From the NCBI GenBank assembly GCA_904395885.1, contig CAJFOF010000004.1:1-64000 (forward strand): 64,000 nucleotides of DNA, written 5' to 3'. The stretch is from an uncultured Lachnospiraceae bacterium (GTDB taxonomy: Bacteria > Bacillota > Clostridia > Lachnospirales > Lachnospiraceae). The notes beneath the pieces were generated by a model. That model was not told the DNA's origin. It did no database searches and saw only the letters and a program-made list of their open reading frames with translations. Positions 8,921 through 17,009 of this stretch are shown here, piece by piece. Position 1 is the first letter of the stretch. Every line of letters begins with the position of its first letter. The translations under genes and the position numbers were made by a program.

Positions 8921-10537
8921 TTATTCTTCTACAAAGTAGCAGGTATTGTAACGCTGATAGCTGGTGGGATAGATCATATCGAATCCGCGGATATTGGAGC
9001 GGGTCGCGGTCTGCACCTTCATGTTGTACAGCGGGATGTAAACCACATTGTCATACAGATACTGCTGAATCTCTGCGTACATCTCGTTGCGCTTCGTCTC
9101 ATCGCTCTCTGCGATTGCTGCGTTCAACATCTCATCGTACTCGGGGTTGTTGTAGTTTACACGGTTTCCGCCTTCACCGCAGGATGCGGAATACAGGTTT
9201 TTCAGAGTCTGATACGGTTCTCTCAGGGAGCAGACTGTCGTACAGATTGCAGCCTCCTGCTGACGGGAGTTCAGGAACGGGGTGTAAGCGGAGCTGTCCA
9301 TCTCGTTGAGTTCCAGAGTGATGCCGCTCTCTGCCATCATACCCTGCAAAAATTCTCCCATTCTTCTGTTGTCAGAGCTAGAGTAGTAAGACAGTTCCAG
9401 AGTGATGCCGTCGGGATATCCGGCCTCTGCAAGAAGCTGTTTGCTCAGCTCGGGGTCATATTCGTAAGAACCGGCATCGTAGGATCCGGGAACGCTGGGC
9501 GGAACCACACGGTTCAGCGGCTCTGCAGCTCCCATCAGACAGATCTCGCACAACTGCTCATTATTAATCGAATGGGCAATCGCCTCTCTCACTGTTGTAT
9601 CGCTAATCTTGTCATAATTCAGTGCCAGATAGCTGGTGTTGACGCCGGTTGCCGTCCACAGTGTCAGTTCATCGTTGGCCTCAATCTCAGCTACAGATAC
9701 GCCAGGAACCTCCTGCATCAGGTCGATTCCTCCGGATTCCAGTTCCATCAGACGAGTGTTGGCCTCCGGGATGTAGCGCAGGTTGATGTACTGCATTTTA
9801 GCCGGGCCGCCGTAGTAATCATCAAAGCGCTCCAGCAATAAGTTTTCGCCTTCATTCCACTCTGCTACCATGTAGGGGCCGGTTCCGCACTCTACCAGAT
9901 CCAGATCTCCGGCCGCCTCATGCTCTTCATAAAAGCTCTGGCTAAAGATGCTCATAGAGGGTGAGCAGAGATTTTTCAGGAACGGGGCAAAAGGCTGTGT
10001 TGTCGTCAAGACTACTGTATAGTCATCCTCCGCCACAAAGCCTGACGGATCAAACTGAGCTGTATTGCTGGCCGTTGCAGCCGACTCACACAGTACCTGC
10101 ATAGAAAATACCACGTCGCTGGCCTTCATTTCCTCGCCATTGTGGAATTTCACACCTTCCCTCAGCTTAAAGCGGTACGTCGTATCGTCTACCTGTTCCC
10201 AGCTCTCCGCCAGCATCGGCTGAAGATTCCCCTCTTTGTCCAGGGTAAGCAGGGTGTCATAGACATTAACGAACACCTGGGCGCCAGGGATCTTAGTGTC
10301 GTTTGCCGGAAACAGGGACTGTACTGCTCCATAACAACCTATAGTCATAGTGTCTTTGTCCAGTACTGTTTCCCCTTCTGCGCCGGCTTCTCCTCCGGAC
10401 TCTTCCCCTCCTGCCTCAGAGGCCCCTGCGCTTTCCTGAGAAGCACTGCTGGTTTCCTCTGAAGAGCTGGAACTACCGCAGGCAGTCACCGCCAACATAA
10501 CAGACGCCATTGCAATCGCCATCCATCTCTTTTTCAT
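8921..10537 (-). CDS. Peptide-binding lipoprotein (SBP family 5)
   Basis: About 538 aa. It begins with a lipoprotein signal (MKKRWMAIAMASVMLAVTAC) with the lipid-modified Cys after LAVTA, then a Ser/Glu/Gly-rich linker, then a family 5 extracellular solute-binding domain: a LREGVKFHNGE motif, a GTGPYMV motif and a C-terminal YIPLYNM. It is anchored outside the membrane and hands peptides to the permease pair. The open frame extends 27 codons upstream, but AAAGGAGG just before the ATG at 10535-10537 and the signal peptide fix the start. It is the first gene of the operon, about 90 nt after a good promoter. Confidence 0.93.
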   Translation of the reverse strand: MKKRWMAIAMASVMLAVTACGSSSSSEETSSASQESAGASEAGGEESGGEAGAEGETVLDKDTMTIGCYGAVQSLFPANDTKIPGAQVFVNVYDTLLTLDKEGNLQPMLAESWEQVDDTTYRFKLREGVKFHNGEEMKASDVVFSMQVLCESAATASNTAQFDPSGFVAEDDYTVVLTTTQPFAPFLKNLCSPSMSIFSQSFYEEHEAAGDLDLVECGTGPYMVAEWNEGENLLLERFDDYYGGPAKMQYINLRYIPEANTRLMELESGGIDLMQEVPGVSVAEIEANDELTLWTATGVNTSYLALNYDKISDTTVREAIAHSINNEQLCEICLMGAAEPLNRVVPPSVPGSYDAGSYEYDPELSKQLLAEAGYPDGITLELSYYSSSDNRRMGEFLQGMMAESGITLELNEMDSSAYTPFLNSRQQEAAICTTVCSLREPYQTLKNLYSASCGEGGNRVNYNNPEYDEMLNAAIAESDETKRNEMYAEIQQYLYDNVVYIPLYNMKVQTATRSNIRGFDMIYPTSYQRYNTCYFVEE

Positions 10538-10564
10538 ATAGTTCCTCCTTTTTTGTAAAAAATT

Positions 10565-10598
10565 GCACACAAAAAAGTGTATACACTTCTTTGTGCGC
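10565..10598. promoter_or_regulatory. 34-bp palindrome in the leader of the peptide operon
   Basis: Half-sites CACAAAAAAGTGTA (10568-10581) and its near-exact inverse (10582-10595) abut at a central TATA, with one mismatch in 14. Two of the three flanking base pairs also match. It lies downstream of the inferred transcription start of the minus-strand operon, between that start and the Shine-Dalgarno. It could be an operator or an mRNA hairpin. No T-run follows on either strand, so a terminator is unlikely. Confidence 0.6.
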
Positions 10599-10611
10599 TG
10601 TCGTCCAAAAA

Positions 10612-10641
10612 TTGACAAATATTTGGTTATTTCATTATATT
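10612..10641 (+). promoter_or_regulatory. Promoter of the LysR gene
   Basis: TTGACA (10612-10617), 18-bp spacer, TATATT (10636-10641). Its -10 overlaps the -10 of the opposite promoter (10634-10639), so the two start sites should compete for polymerase. Confidence 0.6.
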
Positions 10642-10662
10642 TCGACTTATTTTATATTGCAA
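10634..10662 (-). promoter_or_regulatory. Promoter of the peptide-uptake operon
   Basis: On the minus strand, TTGCAA (10657-10662), a 17-bp spacer and a perfect TATAAT (10634-10639). Transcription should start near 10627, giving a 90-nt leader that contains the palindrome at 10565-10598. Confidence 0.7.
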
Positions 10663-10763
10663 ATTGGTTTATTTAATAGTAATATAAGAATAACTTATGT
10701 TTTTTGATAACGTCCGGAGCAGCAGTACCGCTGCAGAACAGTATACAATTAGTGGAGGTATTT

Positions 10764-11678
10764 ATGTCAATCGAACAAATGGAATATATGCTGGCACTGG
10801 AACAAGAAAAAAAGATTTCCTACGCCGCCAGGCGCTGTTTCATCTCCCAGCCAGCTTTAAGTCAACAGCTTGCCAAAATCGAAAAAGAACTGGGGACATC
10901 CCTTTTCTCCAGGCAAAATAACGAGTACGTACCGACTGAGGAAGGCCGGCTTCTGCTGGACTCCTTTCAAAAAATTCTGTATATCTATCACAGCGCCCTC
11001 CACGACCTGGAGCGCCTTCACAGCGTATCTGAAAAATGTATTACATTAGGGATGCCCACTCTCAGGGCTGCTACTCTGTACGCCTATATCTATTCTCGAT
11101 TTCGCCACCAATTTCCCGGATACGATATGAGGCTTCTGGAAATCCCTGTCACTTCCACTTTGGAAAAGCTGGAGGAGCAAAAGATCGACTTTGGCCTTTT
11201 TTCTCCCTATCAGCAGATACCGGAAGCTCTCCAGGATTACTGTTCTTATCACTCAGTGGGAGATGAAGAACTGGTTTTAATTGCTCCCAAAGGCCACAGA
11301 CTGGCCCTGGCCTCATCAGAGGATCATCGGATGGATATCCGCGTCCTGGGCAATGAAACTCTCGCCTTATATCCCCCCGGATATATTGTTCGCAATCTTG
11401 TAGAAGTCTATCTGAAAAAATACCACATTGCCTGCCGGGCCATTATCAATTTCAAAAGTGTCAGTACAATTTTCCAGTTCGTTAAACAGAATCTGGCCCT
11501 TTCCATCGTGCCATACACGTTTGCTGCCAATGATCCGGATCTGGCTATCATCCACCTGAATCCGCTTATGACCCAGGAAATCGGCTGCCTTTCCCCCAGC
11601 CAGTACAAAGGGTCTGAGATAGAATCTGCTGTCATCCAGCTTTTTAAAGAAGCATTCCAAAACGCTACTGTAAAATGA
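10764..11678 (+). CDS. LysR-family transcriptional regulator
   Basis: About 304 aa. A winged HTH occupies residues 1-60 (MSIEQMEYMLALEQEKKISYAAR-type start, then SQPALSQQLAKIEKELG), a linker helix follows, then a periplasmic-binding-like effector domain with a VLIAPKGHRLA-like strand. The frame is open 20 codons further upstream, but GGAGG 7 nt before the ATG at 10764 sets the start. The gene is divergent from the peptide operon with interlocked promoters, which in this family usually means the regulator controls both itself and the neighbouring operon. The effector is unknown and could be a peptide or amino acid. Confidence 0.88.
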   Translation: MSIEQMEYMLALEQEKKISYAARRCFISQPALSQQLAKIEKELGTSLFSRQNNEYVPTEEGRLLLDSFQKILYIYHSALHDLERLHSVSEKCITLGMPTLRAATLYAYIYSRFRHQFPGYDMRLLEIPVTSTLEKLEEQKIDFGLFSPYQQIPEALQDYCSYHSVGDEELVLIAPKGHRLALASSEDHRMDIRVLGNETLALYPPGYIVRNLVEVYLKKYHIACRAIINFKSVSTIFQFVKQNLALSIVPYTFAANDPDLAIIHLNPLMTQEIGCLSPSQYKGSEIESAVIQLFKEAFQNATVK

Positions 11679-11711
11679 ACATGCGCTGTAAACGACATCA
11701 CCGTATAGGAA

Positions 11712-11754
11712 AGGGGCGCCCTCCCAGCCATAAAATAGCTGAAAGGACGCCCCT
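11712..11754. terminator. Hairpin between convergent lysR and nrdD
   Basis: AGGGGCG (11712-11718) pairs with CGCCCCT (11748-11754), and the stem extends by CCT/AGG across a mismatch. U-tracts on either side are poor (GCTTGTT to the right, TTTCCTA on the minus strand). Position between convergent genes supports a shared terminator. Confidence 0.5.
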
Positions 11755-11759
11755 GCTTG

Positions 11760-14120
11760 TTACTGATTTTGTTCTACAAACTTCCGGATATTGGAAGCAT
11801 TGACATATTTTTCTACTTTTCCATTTTTTACCATAACTAAAGTAGGCGCCTGCATGATGCCATACTTATCAGACATCTCCGGATTTTCCTCCGCATCGAT
11901 ATCTTTGTAATTCACATCTTTCAAGAATTCCTTGGCAACTTTACAGTTGGGACAGGTCTTGGTGGTAAACAGATAAATTGCGTTGCCGCCCCCGGTCTCA
12001 GACTTTTCTGCTGCCGACTCGACGATGGCATGGCTCTTTTTCAGTTTAGAGTGGAATGGGTCATAGGTCTTTCTTGCCTTATACTCCTCGATCTTACCCT
12101 CATTCCAGTTCTTTACCGGGCGGTAATATCCGGTGATCCGGCTGTACACCTCTGCCTCTTTTCCGCAGACCGGACAGGTGAAATGCTCTCCTGACAGATA
12201 GCCGTGGTCTTTGCAGATTGAGTAAGTAGGCGAGATACTGTAGTAGGGCAGACGGTAATTCTCCGCAATCGTGCGTACCAGCTTGGCAGCCGCCTTCCAA
12301 TCCGGCAGCTTTTCTCCCAGAAATGCGTGGAAGACGGTACCAGAAGTGTAGAGAGTCTGCAATTCATCCTGCACATCCAGAGCATCAAACACGTCGGAGG
12401 TATATCCTACCGGGAGATGGGAACTGTTGGTATAATATGGAGTCCCGCAGTCGCCGTTGGCAGTCTTAATATCCGGGAAGCGCTTCTTATCATGTTTTGC
12501 CAGACGGTAACTGGTAGACTCAGCCGGTGTCGCTTCCAGATTGTACAGATCGCCGTACATCTCCTGGTAATCTTTCAGTCTTTCTCTCATGTGATTCAGC
12601 ACATCTTTTGTAAACTGCTGGGTCTCCGGATGGGTCATATCTTTTCCAAGCCACTTTGCGTTGAGTCCGGCCTCATTCATGCCCACCAGGCCGATGGTTG
12701 AGAAGTGATTCTCAAAGGTTCCCAGATACCGCTTGGTATACGGGTACAGGCCATTGTTCAAAAGTTTGGTGATAACCTCTCTCTTGGTCTTTAAGGAGCG
12801 GGCGGAAATATCCATCATATGATCCAGGCGCTGGTAGAAATCTTCCTCATCCTTTGACAGATAAGCCAGTCTGGGCATATTGATCGTCACAACGCCCACA
12901 GAGCCGGTACTCTCCCCGGAGCCAAAGAAGCCTCCGGTCTTCTTACGCAGCTCTCTCAGGTCCAGTCTCAGACGGCAGCACATACTCCGCACATCGCTGG
13001 GCTGCATGTCACTGTTGATGTAATTTGAGAAGTACGGCGTTCCGTATTTCGCTGTCATCTCAAAGAGCAGACGGTTGTTCTCCGTATCGGACCAGTCAAA
13101 ATCTCTTGTAATGGAATAGGTTGGGATGGGATACTGGAATCCCCGTCCGTTGGCATCACCCTCGATCATGGTCTCAATAAAGGCTTTGTTGACCATATCC
13201 ATCTCTCTCTTACAGTCCTTGTACTTAAAATCCATCTCCTTGCCGCCGACAATTGCGTTCATCTCTGCCATATCATCCGGAACTGTCCAGTCCAGAGTAA
13301 TGTTGGAGAACGGCGCCTGAGTCCCCCAGCGGCTCGGCGTGTTTACACCGTAAATAAAGGACTCAATGCATTTTTTGACCTCCTGATAGCTGAGGTTATC
13401 AACTTTTACAAAAGGAGCCAGATACGTGTCAAAGGAAGAAAATGCCTGAGCGCCGGCCCATTCATTCTGCATGATTCCTAAAAAGTTTACCATCTGGTTG
13501 CACAATACAGACAGATGCTTTGCCGGGGAGGAAGTGATCTTTCCCGGAATACCGCCCAGACCTTCCAGCAGAAGCTGCTTTAAGGACCAGCCAGCACAGT
13601 ACCCGGTCAGCATGGAAAGGTCATGGAGATGAATATCTGCATTCCTGTGAGCATTGGCAATCTCCTGATCATAAATCTCAGACAGCCAGTAGTTTGCGGT
13701 GATCGCGCCGGAATTGCTCAGAATCAGACCGCCAACGGAATACGTCACAGTAGAGTTCTCCTTCACACGCCAGTCTTCTACCTGAACGTAGCTGTTGACC
13801 AAATCCTTGTAGTCCAGGATCGTGTTCTTCATATTGCGGATCTTCTCCCGCTGTTTTCTATATAAAATGTAAGCTTTTGCGACTTCCGTGTATCCTGCCT
13901 GTTCCAGAACGTGCTCCACACTGTCCTGGATCTCTTCTACGCTGATGGTTCCGTCTTTCATTTTAGACTGGAAATCTGCTGTCACTCTGAGAGACAGGAG
14001 TTCCAAAATTTCGTTGTTGTACTCCTTCTTCGTCGCCTTAAATGCTTTTTTGATTGCCTCCGTAATCTTGCTGAGAGTAAAATCTGCAATCTCTCCATCG
14101 CGCTTAACTACTTTAATCAT
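11760..14120 (-). CDS. nrdD: Anaerobic ribonucleoside-triphosphate reductase (class III) with fused thiol-redox domain
   Basis: 786 aa. An ATP-cone allosteric domain (starting IKVVKRDG) occupies about residues 1-95, followed by the ten-stranded catalytic barrel. The zinc site includes CPVC near 650, and the glycyl-radical motif RITGYYRPV has the radical Gly near 664. After a short linker, residues 711-786 form a thioredoxin/glutaredoxin-like domain with a CPNC active site (about 723-726) and cis-proline motif APT. Classical E. coli NrdD lacks this extension and uses formate; some class III enzymes take electrons from a redoxin, and here the redoxin is attached. The activating enzyme gene nrdG usually follows but is absent here, since lysR comes next. 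Two NrdR boxes and a folded leader precede the gene. Confidence 0.95.
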   Translation of the reverse strand: MIKVVKRDGEIADFTLSKITEAIKKAFKATKKEYNNEILELLSLRVTADFQSKMKDGTISVEEIQDSVEHVLEQAGYTEVAKAYILYRKQREKIRNMKNTILDYKDLVNSYVQVEDWRVKENSTVTYSVGGLILSNSGAITANYWLSEIYDQEIANAHRNADIHLHDLSMLTGYCAGWSLKQLLLEGLGGIPGKITSSPAKHLSVLCNQMVNFLGIMQNEWAGAQAFSSFDTYLAPFVKVDNLSYQEVKKCIESFIYGVNTPSRWGTQAPFSNITLDWTVPDDMAEMNAIVGGKEMDFKYKDCKREMDMVNKAFIETMIEGDANGRGFQYPIPTYSITRDFDWSDTENNRLLFEMTAKYGTPYFSNYINSDMQPSDVRSMCCRLRLDLRELRKKTGGFFGSGESTGSVGVVTINMPRLAYLSKDEEDFYQRLDHMMDISARSLKTKREVITKLLNNGLYPYTKRYLGTFENHFSTIGLVGMNEAGLNAKWLGKDMTHPETQQFTKDVLNHMRERLKDYQEMYGDLYNLEATPAESTSYRLAKHDKKRFPDIKTANGDCGTPYYTNSSHLPVGYTSDVFDALDVQDELQTLYTSGTVFHAFLGEKLPDWKAAAKLVRTIAENYRLPYYSISPTYSICKDHGYLSGEHFTCPVCGKEAEVYSRITGYYRPVKNWNEGKIEEYKARKTYDPFHSKLKKSHAIVESAAEKSETGGGNAIYLFTTKTCPNCKVAKEFLKDVNYKDIDAEENPEMSDKYGIMQAPTLVMVKNGKVEKYVNASNIRKFVEQNQ

Positions 14121-14178
14121 TCCTATCCCATAACTCCTTTCGCCATAACCCTTGTCTCTTGTAGTTTGTTCCGATTCA

Positions 14179-14315
14179 AGCGGGTATCTCTCTGCCGTCT
14201 GAACTGTATCGTTCTGCCTGGGGTACGCTCCCCTAGCTTCAAAAACCCCAGGCTCACAAAACCACGCACAGCCGGACGGCCGTGTACGGCTTGGTCAACC
14301 CAGGATCTTACCGCT
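14179..14315 (-). ncRNA. Structured leader of nrdD, family not recognised
   Basis: Between the nrdD promoter and start codon the transcript can fold into one closed domain. The closing stem pairs AGCGGTA (plus coordinates 14309-14315) with TACCCGCT (14179-14186) with one bulged base. Inside are a 15-bp GC-rich hairpin with loop GTCC (14259-14292) and a perfect 8-bp GCCTGGGG/CCCCAGGC hairpin (14216-14253). The fold begins at about +3 and ends about 58 nt before the ATG. It does not match consensus elements I know for cobalamin, T-box, 6S or c-di-nucleotide RNAs. It could be a regulatory leader, a processed small RNA, or the right-end remnant of an IS200/IS605-like element. Confidence 0.5.
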
Positions 14316-14324
14316 ACGGGTCTT

Positions 14325-14353
14325 ATTATAGCAGATGAAAAAAGAAAACACAA
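14325..14353 (-). promoter_or_regulatory. nrdD promoter
   Basis: Minus-strand TATAAT (14325-14330), 17-bp spacer, TTGTGT as -35 (14348-14353). The -35 lies within the promoter-proximal NrdR box, so repressor binding would block polymerase directly. Confidence 0.7.
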
Positions 14354-14393
14354 TATCTAGGATTCAAAATATTTTTAAATCTAAATATTGTGT
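14348..14393. promoter_or_regulatory. Tandem NrdR boxes
   Basis: ACACAATATCTAGGAT (14348-14363) and AATCTAAATATTGTGT (14378-14393) each fit the NrdR palindrome acaCwAtATaTwGtgt in its conserved C, A, AT and G positions. Start-to-start spacing is 30 bp, close to three helical turns, as known for paired NrdR sites. This implies dATP/ATP-responsive repression of nrdD by NrdR, which is not encoded in the window. Confidence 0.75.
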
Positions 14394-14424
14394 CTTATTA
14401 TTATATTTAATAAATCTTATTATC

Positions 14425-15687
14425 CTATTTTTCAGCGCCTGTATAGAAGCGACCGAACAATTCTGCCGGAACATAGGCCTCCACGTGGATCCCGTCGTCC
14501 AGGTACTCTTCCTTTAGAAGCGTTCCGTACTGGCGGATTTCCTGAATCAGCCCTGCATTCCGGTAAGGATACACCCGTTCCAGATGAACTCTTTGGCTCT
14601 GAACAATCTGCTCCAGGAGAGCCTCCAGCTCCTCTATTCCCTGGCCTGTTCTGGCAGAGATCCTCACCTGATAATCTGCCTGAATATCCCGCGGGGCAGT
14701 CCCCTCATCTGCGCGATCAATTTTGTTAAAGACTGTGATGATTGTCTTTCCCGTTACCTCAAGCTGCCGCAGCGTCTCATAGACCACATGGATTTGGTCC
14801 TCCATCTGCGGATTAGAACAATCCACTACGTGAAGGATCAGATCACTGTACTTTGCTTCCTCCAATGTGCTTTTAAAGGCGTCGATCAGATGATGGGGCA
14901 GCTTTCTGATAAAGCCGACCGTGTCTGTCAGAAGAATTTTCTGTCCCCCCGGAAGCTCCATTGACCTGGTGGTCGGATCCAGGGTTGCAAACAGCTTATC
15001 CTCCGCTAAAATCCCGGCTCCGGTCAGCCGGTTCAGCAAGGTGGATTTTCCTGCATTGGTATAACCTACAATGGCTGCTGACAGGCTGCCTGACTGCTGT
15101 CTTCTGCTCCGCTGAACACCGCGGTGCTTTTTTACTTCCTCCAGTTCCCGTTTCAGTTGCCCAATCCTTTCATGGATGCGCCGCCGGTCTATCTCCAGCT
15201 TTTTCTCTCCAGGCCCCCGGGTACCGATTCCTCCCCCCAGCCTGGAAAGGGATGCCCGCATTCCAACCAGCCTGACGGCACGGTACTTTAACTGGGCCAG
15301 TTCAACCTGGATCTTTCCCTCTCTGGTATTAGCTCTGGCAGCAAAAATGTCCAGAATCACCATCGTGCGGTCCATGACCTTTGTGTCCAGTACCTCTTCC
15401 ATATTCCTGAGCTGGGCGGGAGACAGCTCATCGTCACAGACCACACCGGTCGCCTCCAGTTCCCACAGAAGCTCCTTTACTTCGTCCAGCTTACCTTTTC
15501 CCAGGTAGGTTCCCGGATGGGCCAGCTCTCTTTTCTGGATCACGCGGCCGGCTGTCACCGCGCCGGCCGTCTTGACCAGCTCCGCCAGTTCATCCAGGGA
15601 ATCTTCTGCATCCCGGCCATCCCCCTGACTGATGCCTATCAGGATGACCCTTTCCTGGGTCTCCTTCAATTCAATTAATTCTGCCAT
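14425..15687 (-). CDS. hflX: GTPase HflX
   Basis: A 420-aa ribosome-associated GTPase of the OBG/HflX group that splits or rescues stalled 70S ribosomes in other bacteria. The N-terminal HflX domain (about 1-190) includes DELSPAQLRNME and LGGGIGTRGPGE, with a coiled Glu/Arg-rich helix next. The G domain has G1 GYTNAGKST, G3 DTVGF and G4 NKID. A short C-terminal domain follows. A TAGGAGG Shine-Dalgarno supports the start. It is the last gene of the scpA-scpB-dut-TPR-hflX run, 7 nt after its neighbour. Length is normal. Confidence 0.95.
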   Translation of the reverse strand: MAELIELKETQERVILIGISQGDGRDAEDSLDELAELVKTAGAVTAGRVIQKRELAHPGTYLGKGKLDEVKELLWELEATGVVCDDELSPAQLRNMEEVLDTKVMDRTMVILDIFAARANTREGKIQVELAQLKYRAVRLVGMRASLSRLGGGIGTRGPGEKKLEIDRRRIHERIGQLKRELEEVKKHRGVQRSRRQQSGSLSAAIVGYTNAGKSTLLNRLTGAGILAEDKLFATLDPTTRSMELPGGQKILLTDTVGFIRKLPHHLIDAFKSTLEEAKYSDLILHVVDCSNPQMEDQIHVVYETLRQLEVTGKTIITVFNKIDRADEGTAPRDIQADYQVRISARTGQGIEELEALLEQIVQSQRVHLERVYPYRNAGLIQEIRQYGTLLKEEYLDDGIHVEAYVPAELFGRFYTGAEK

Positions 15688-15694
15688 ATACCTC

Positions 15695-16483
15695 CTATCT
15701 GGTTTTCAAAAACTCTATCTCGTGCTCGGCCTGTTGGTCCTCGCCAAACTTGGCCGTATACTCTTCAAAAGCAGCCAGCGCCTCCTGGTAATTTCCCTGG
15801 TATTCCAAGGCGACAGCACGGTTAAACATAAGATCAGACTCGGCCTTTCCGTCTGGACTTGCCAATCCTTTTTCGAAATATTCCAGGGCGGAGGAGTAAT
15901 TTCCTTCCTCTAACTGCTGCACACCGATGCTGTTATATACTGCAGAATCCGCCAGACCGTCGGTCTCCGCCTGCCGGTAGAGTTCCATCGCTTCCTCAGC
16001 TCTCCCCCCATCCTCCAGGGCCTTTCCCACATCAGCCACGAGAGTGCCTATCTCCGCCGTTTCTCCATCCGTTCCGCTCTTTGCAGCATCGTAGAGTTTT
16101 GAAAAGTCCTCAAGAGCGGTATCCACGTCCCCGCCGCGGATATTGGAAACGCATCTGAGGCGCACATACTCAGGCCGCTCCTCATCCACCTGAATCAAAA
16201 TATCATAGGTGTGGGCAGCGGCACTGTAATCACCAGCCAAGTATTCAGCTTCAGCCCGGTACTTTAAAATATCCAGCTCCATCTCGCCTACAGAGCCTTT
16301 TCCAAGGCTCAGAGCCTGGTCCAGGTCACTGATTGCTCCGGAATAGTCTCCTGCGTCGATCTTTTCGATTCCCTGGAGGCGGAGAGCCTGGCGTTCAGCC
16401 GTATTGCCCGCACATCCGCCCAGCGCTGCCGCAAAAATCCCGATGCAAATCGGAATCCATACGATTCTATTTCTTTTCTTCAT
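15695..16483 (-). CDS. TPR-repeat lipoprotein
   Basis: 262 aa. The signal peptide ends in the lipobox LGGC (Cys near residue 24), so the protein should be anchored on the outer face of the membrane. The rest is a string of tetratricopeptide repeats (for example YSGAISDLDQALSLG, YSAAAHTYDILIQVD, YSSALEYFEKGLASP, YQEALAAFEEYTAKFG). Partner and function are unknown, although such lipoproteins often scaffold envelope complexes. Its start lies directly after the dut stop codon (TAG then AATG), so it is co-transcribed and probably translationally coupled. Confidence 0.8.
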   Translation of the reverse strand: MKKRNRIVWIPICIGIFAAALGGCAGNTAERQALRLQGIEKIDAGDYSGAISDLDQALSLGKGSVGEMELDILKYRAEAEYLAGDYSAAAHTYDILIQVDEERPEYVRLRCVSNIRGGDVDTALEDFSKLYDAAKSGTDGETAEIGTLVADVGKALEDGGRAEEAMELYRQAETDGLADSAVYNSIGVQQLEEGNYSSALEYFEKGLASPDGKAESDLMFNRAVALEYQGNYQEALAAFEEYTAKFGEDQQAEHEIEFLKTR

Positions 16484-16484
16484 T

Positions 16485-17009
16485 CTATCTCTCCGCTAAC
16501 CGGTCCGTACTCCCAAAACCACCGTTTCTCAGGGTCTCACAGTCGTCATCTTCTGTAATCCCATACGGCAGAAAGATTCCCTGGGCAAAGGACATGCCTT
16601 TCTGAAGTTCTACTGTTTTTCCCTCCCTGGAAGCATTGATGACCTTGATAAATATATGTCCTTCATTGTCAGAGTAAAAATAATCGCTGTCAATAATTCC
16701 AACCGTATTATTCAACTGCAATCTGTACTTAAATCCCAGGCTGCTCCTTGGGTAGATCTGAAGTACCCACCCCTCGCATATCTCTGCCCTGACGGCGGTC
16801 GGAATTTTTATCGTCTCCCCCGGCTGCAAAACAATCGGCAGCGGAAGGTGAAAGTCGTATCCTGCAGAACCGGCTGTGGCCCGCACAGGAAGGCGAATCT
16901 CATCATAAATCGCTCTGATCCGTTCTTCGCTTTCCTCTCCAAAAGTCTCGCTCCAATCTGCACAGAAGCGTTCAAAACTCACTTTATAAAATCTCGCTAT
17001 TCTCTCCAT
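16485..17009 (-). CDS. dut: dUTP diphosphatase
   Basis: 174 aa. It hydrolyses dUTP to dUMP and pyrophosphate, limiting uracil in DNA and feeding dTMP synthesis. Trimeric dUTPase motifs appear in order: AGSAGYDF, PRSSLGFKY, the substrate-binding hairpin NNTVGIIDSDY, and the C-terminal P-loop-like arm RNGGFGSTDR. About 30 extra N-terminal residues precede the core. The start overlaps the end of scpB by 26 bases, with GGAG 6 nt upstream of the ATG. The fold is certain; restriction to dUTP rather than dCTP is inferred from the family. Confidence 0.92.
   Translation of the reverse strand: MERIARFYKVSFERFCADWSETFGEESEERIRAIYDEIRLPVRATAGSAGYDFHLPLPIVLQPGETIKIPTAVRAEICEGWVLQIYPRSSLGFKYRLQLNNTVGIIDSDYFYSDNEGHIFIKVINASREGKTVELQKGMSFAQGIFLPYGITEDDDCETLRNGGFGSTDRLAER

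Noticed and set aside
14140..14318. Cobalamin riboswitch, 6S RNA or group II intron domain V
   Set aside because: No cobalamin-box or other consensus was seen. The 34-nt hairpin at 14259-14292 has domain V length but a GTCC loop rather than a GNRA loop and lacks the bulge, so none of these was called.
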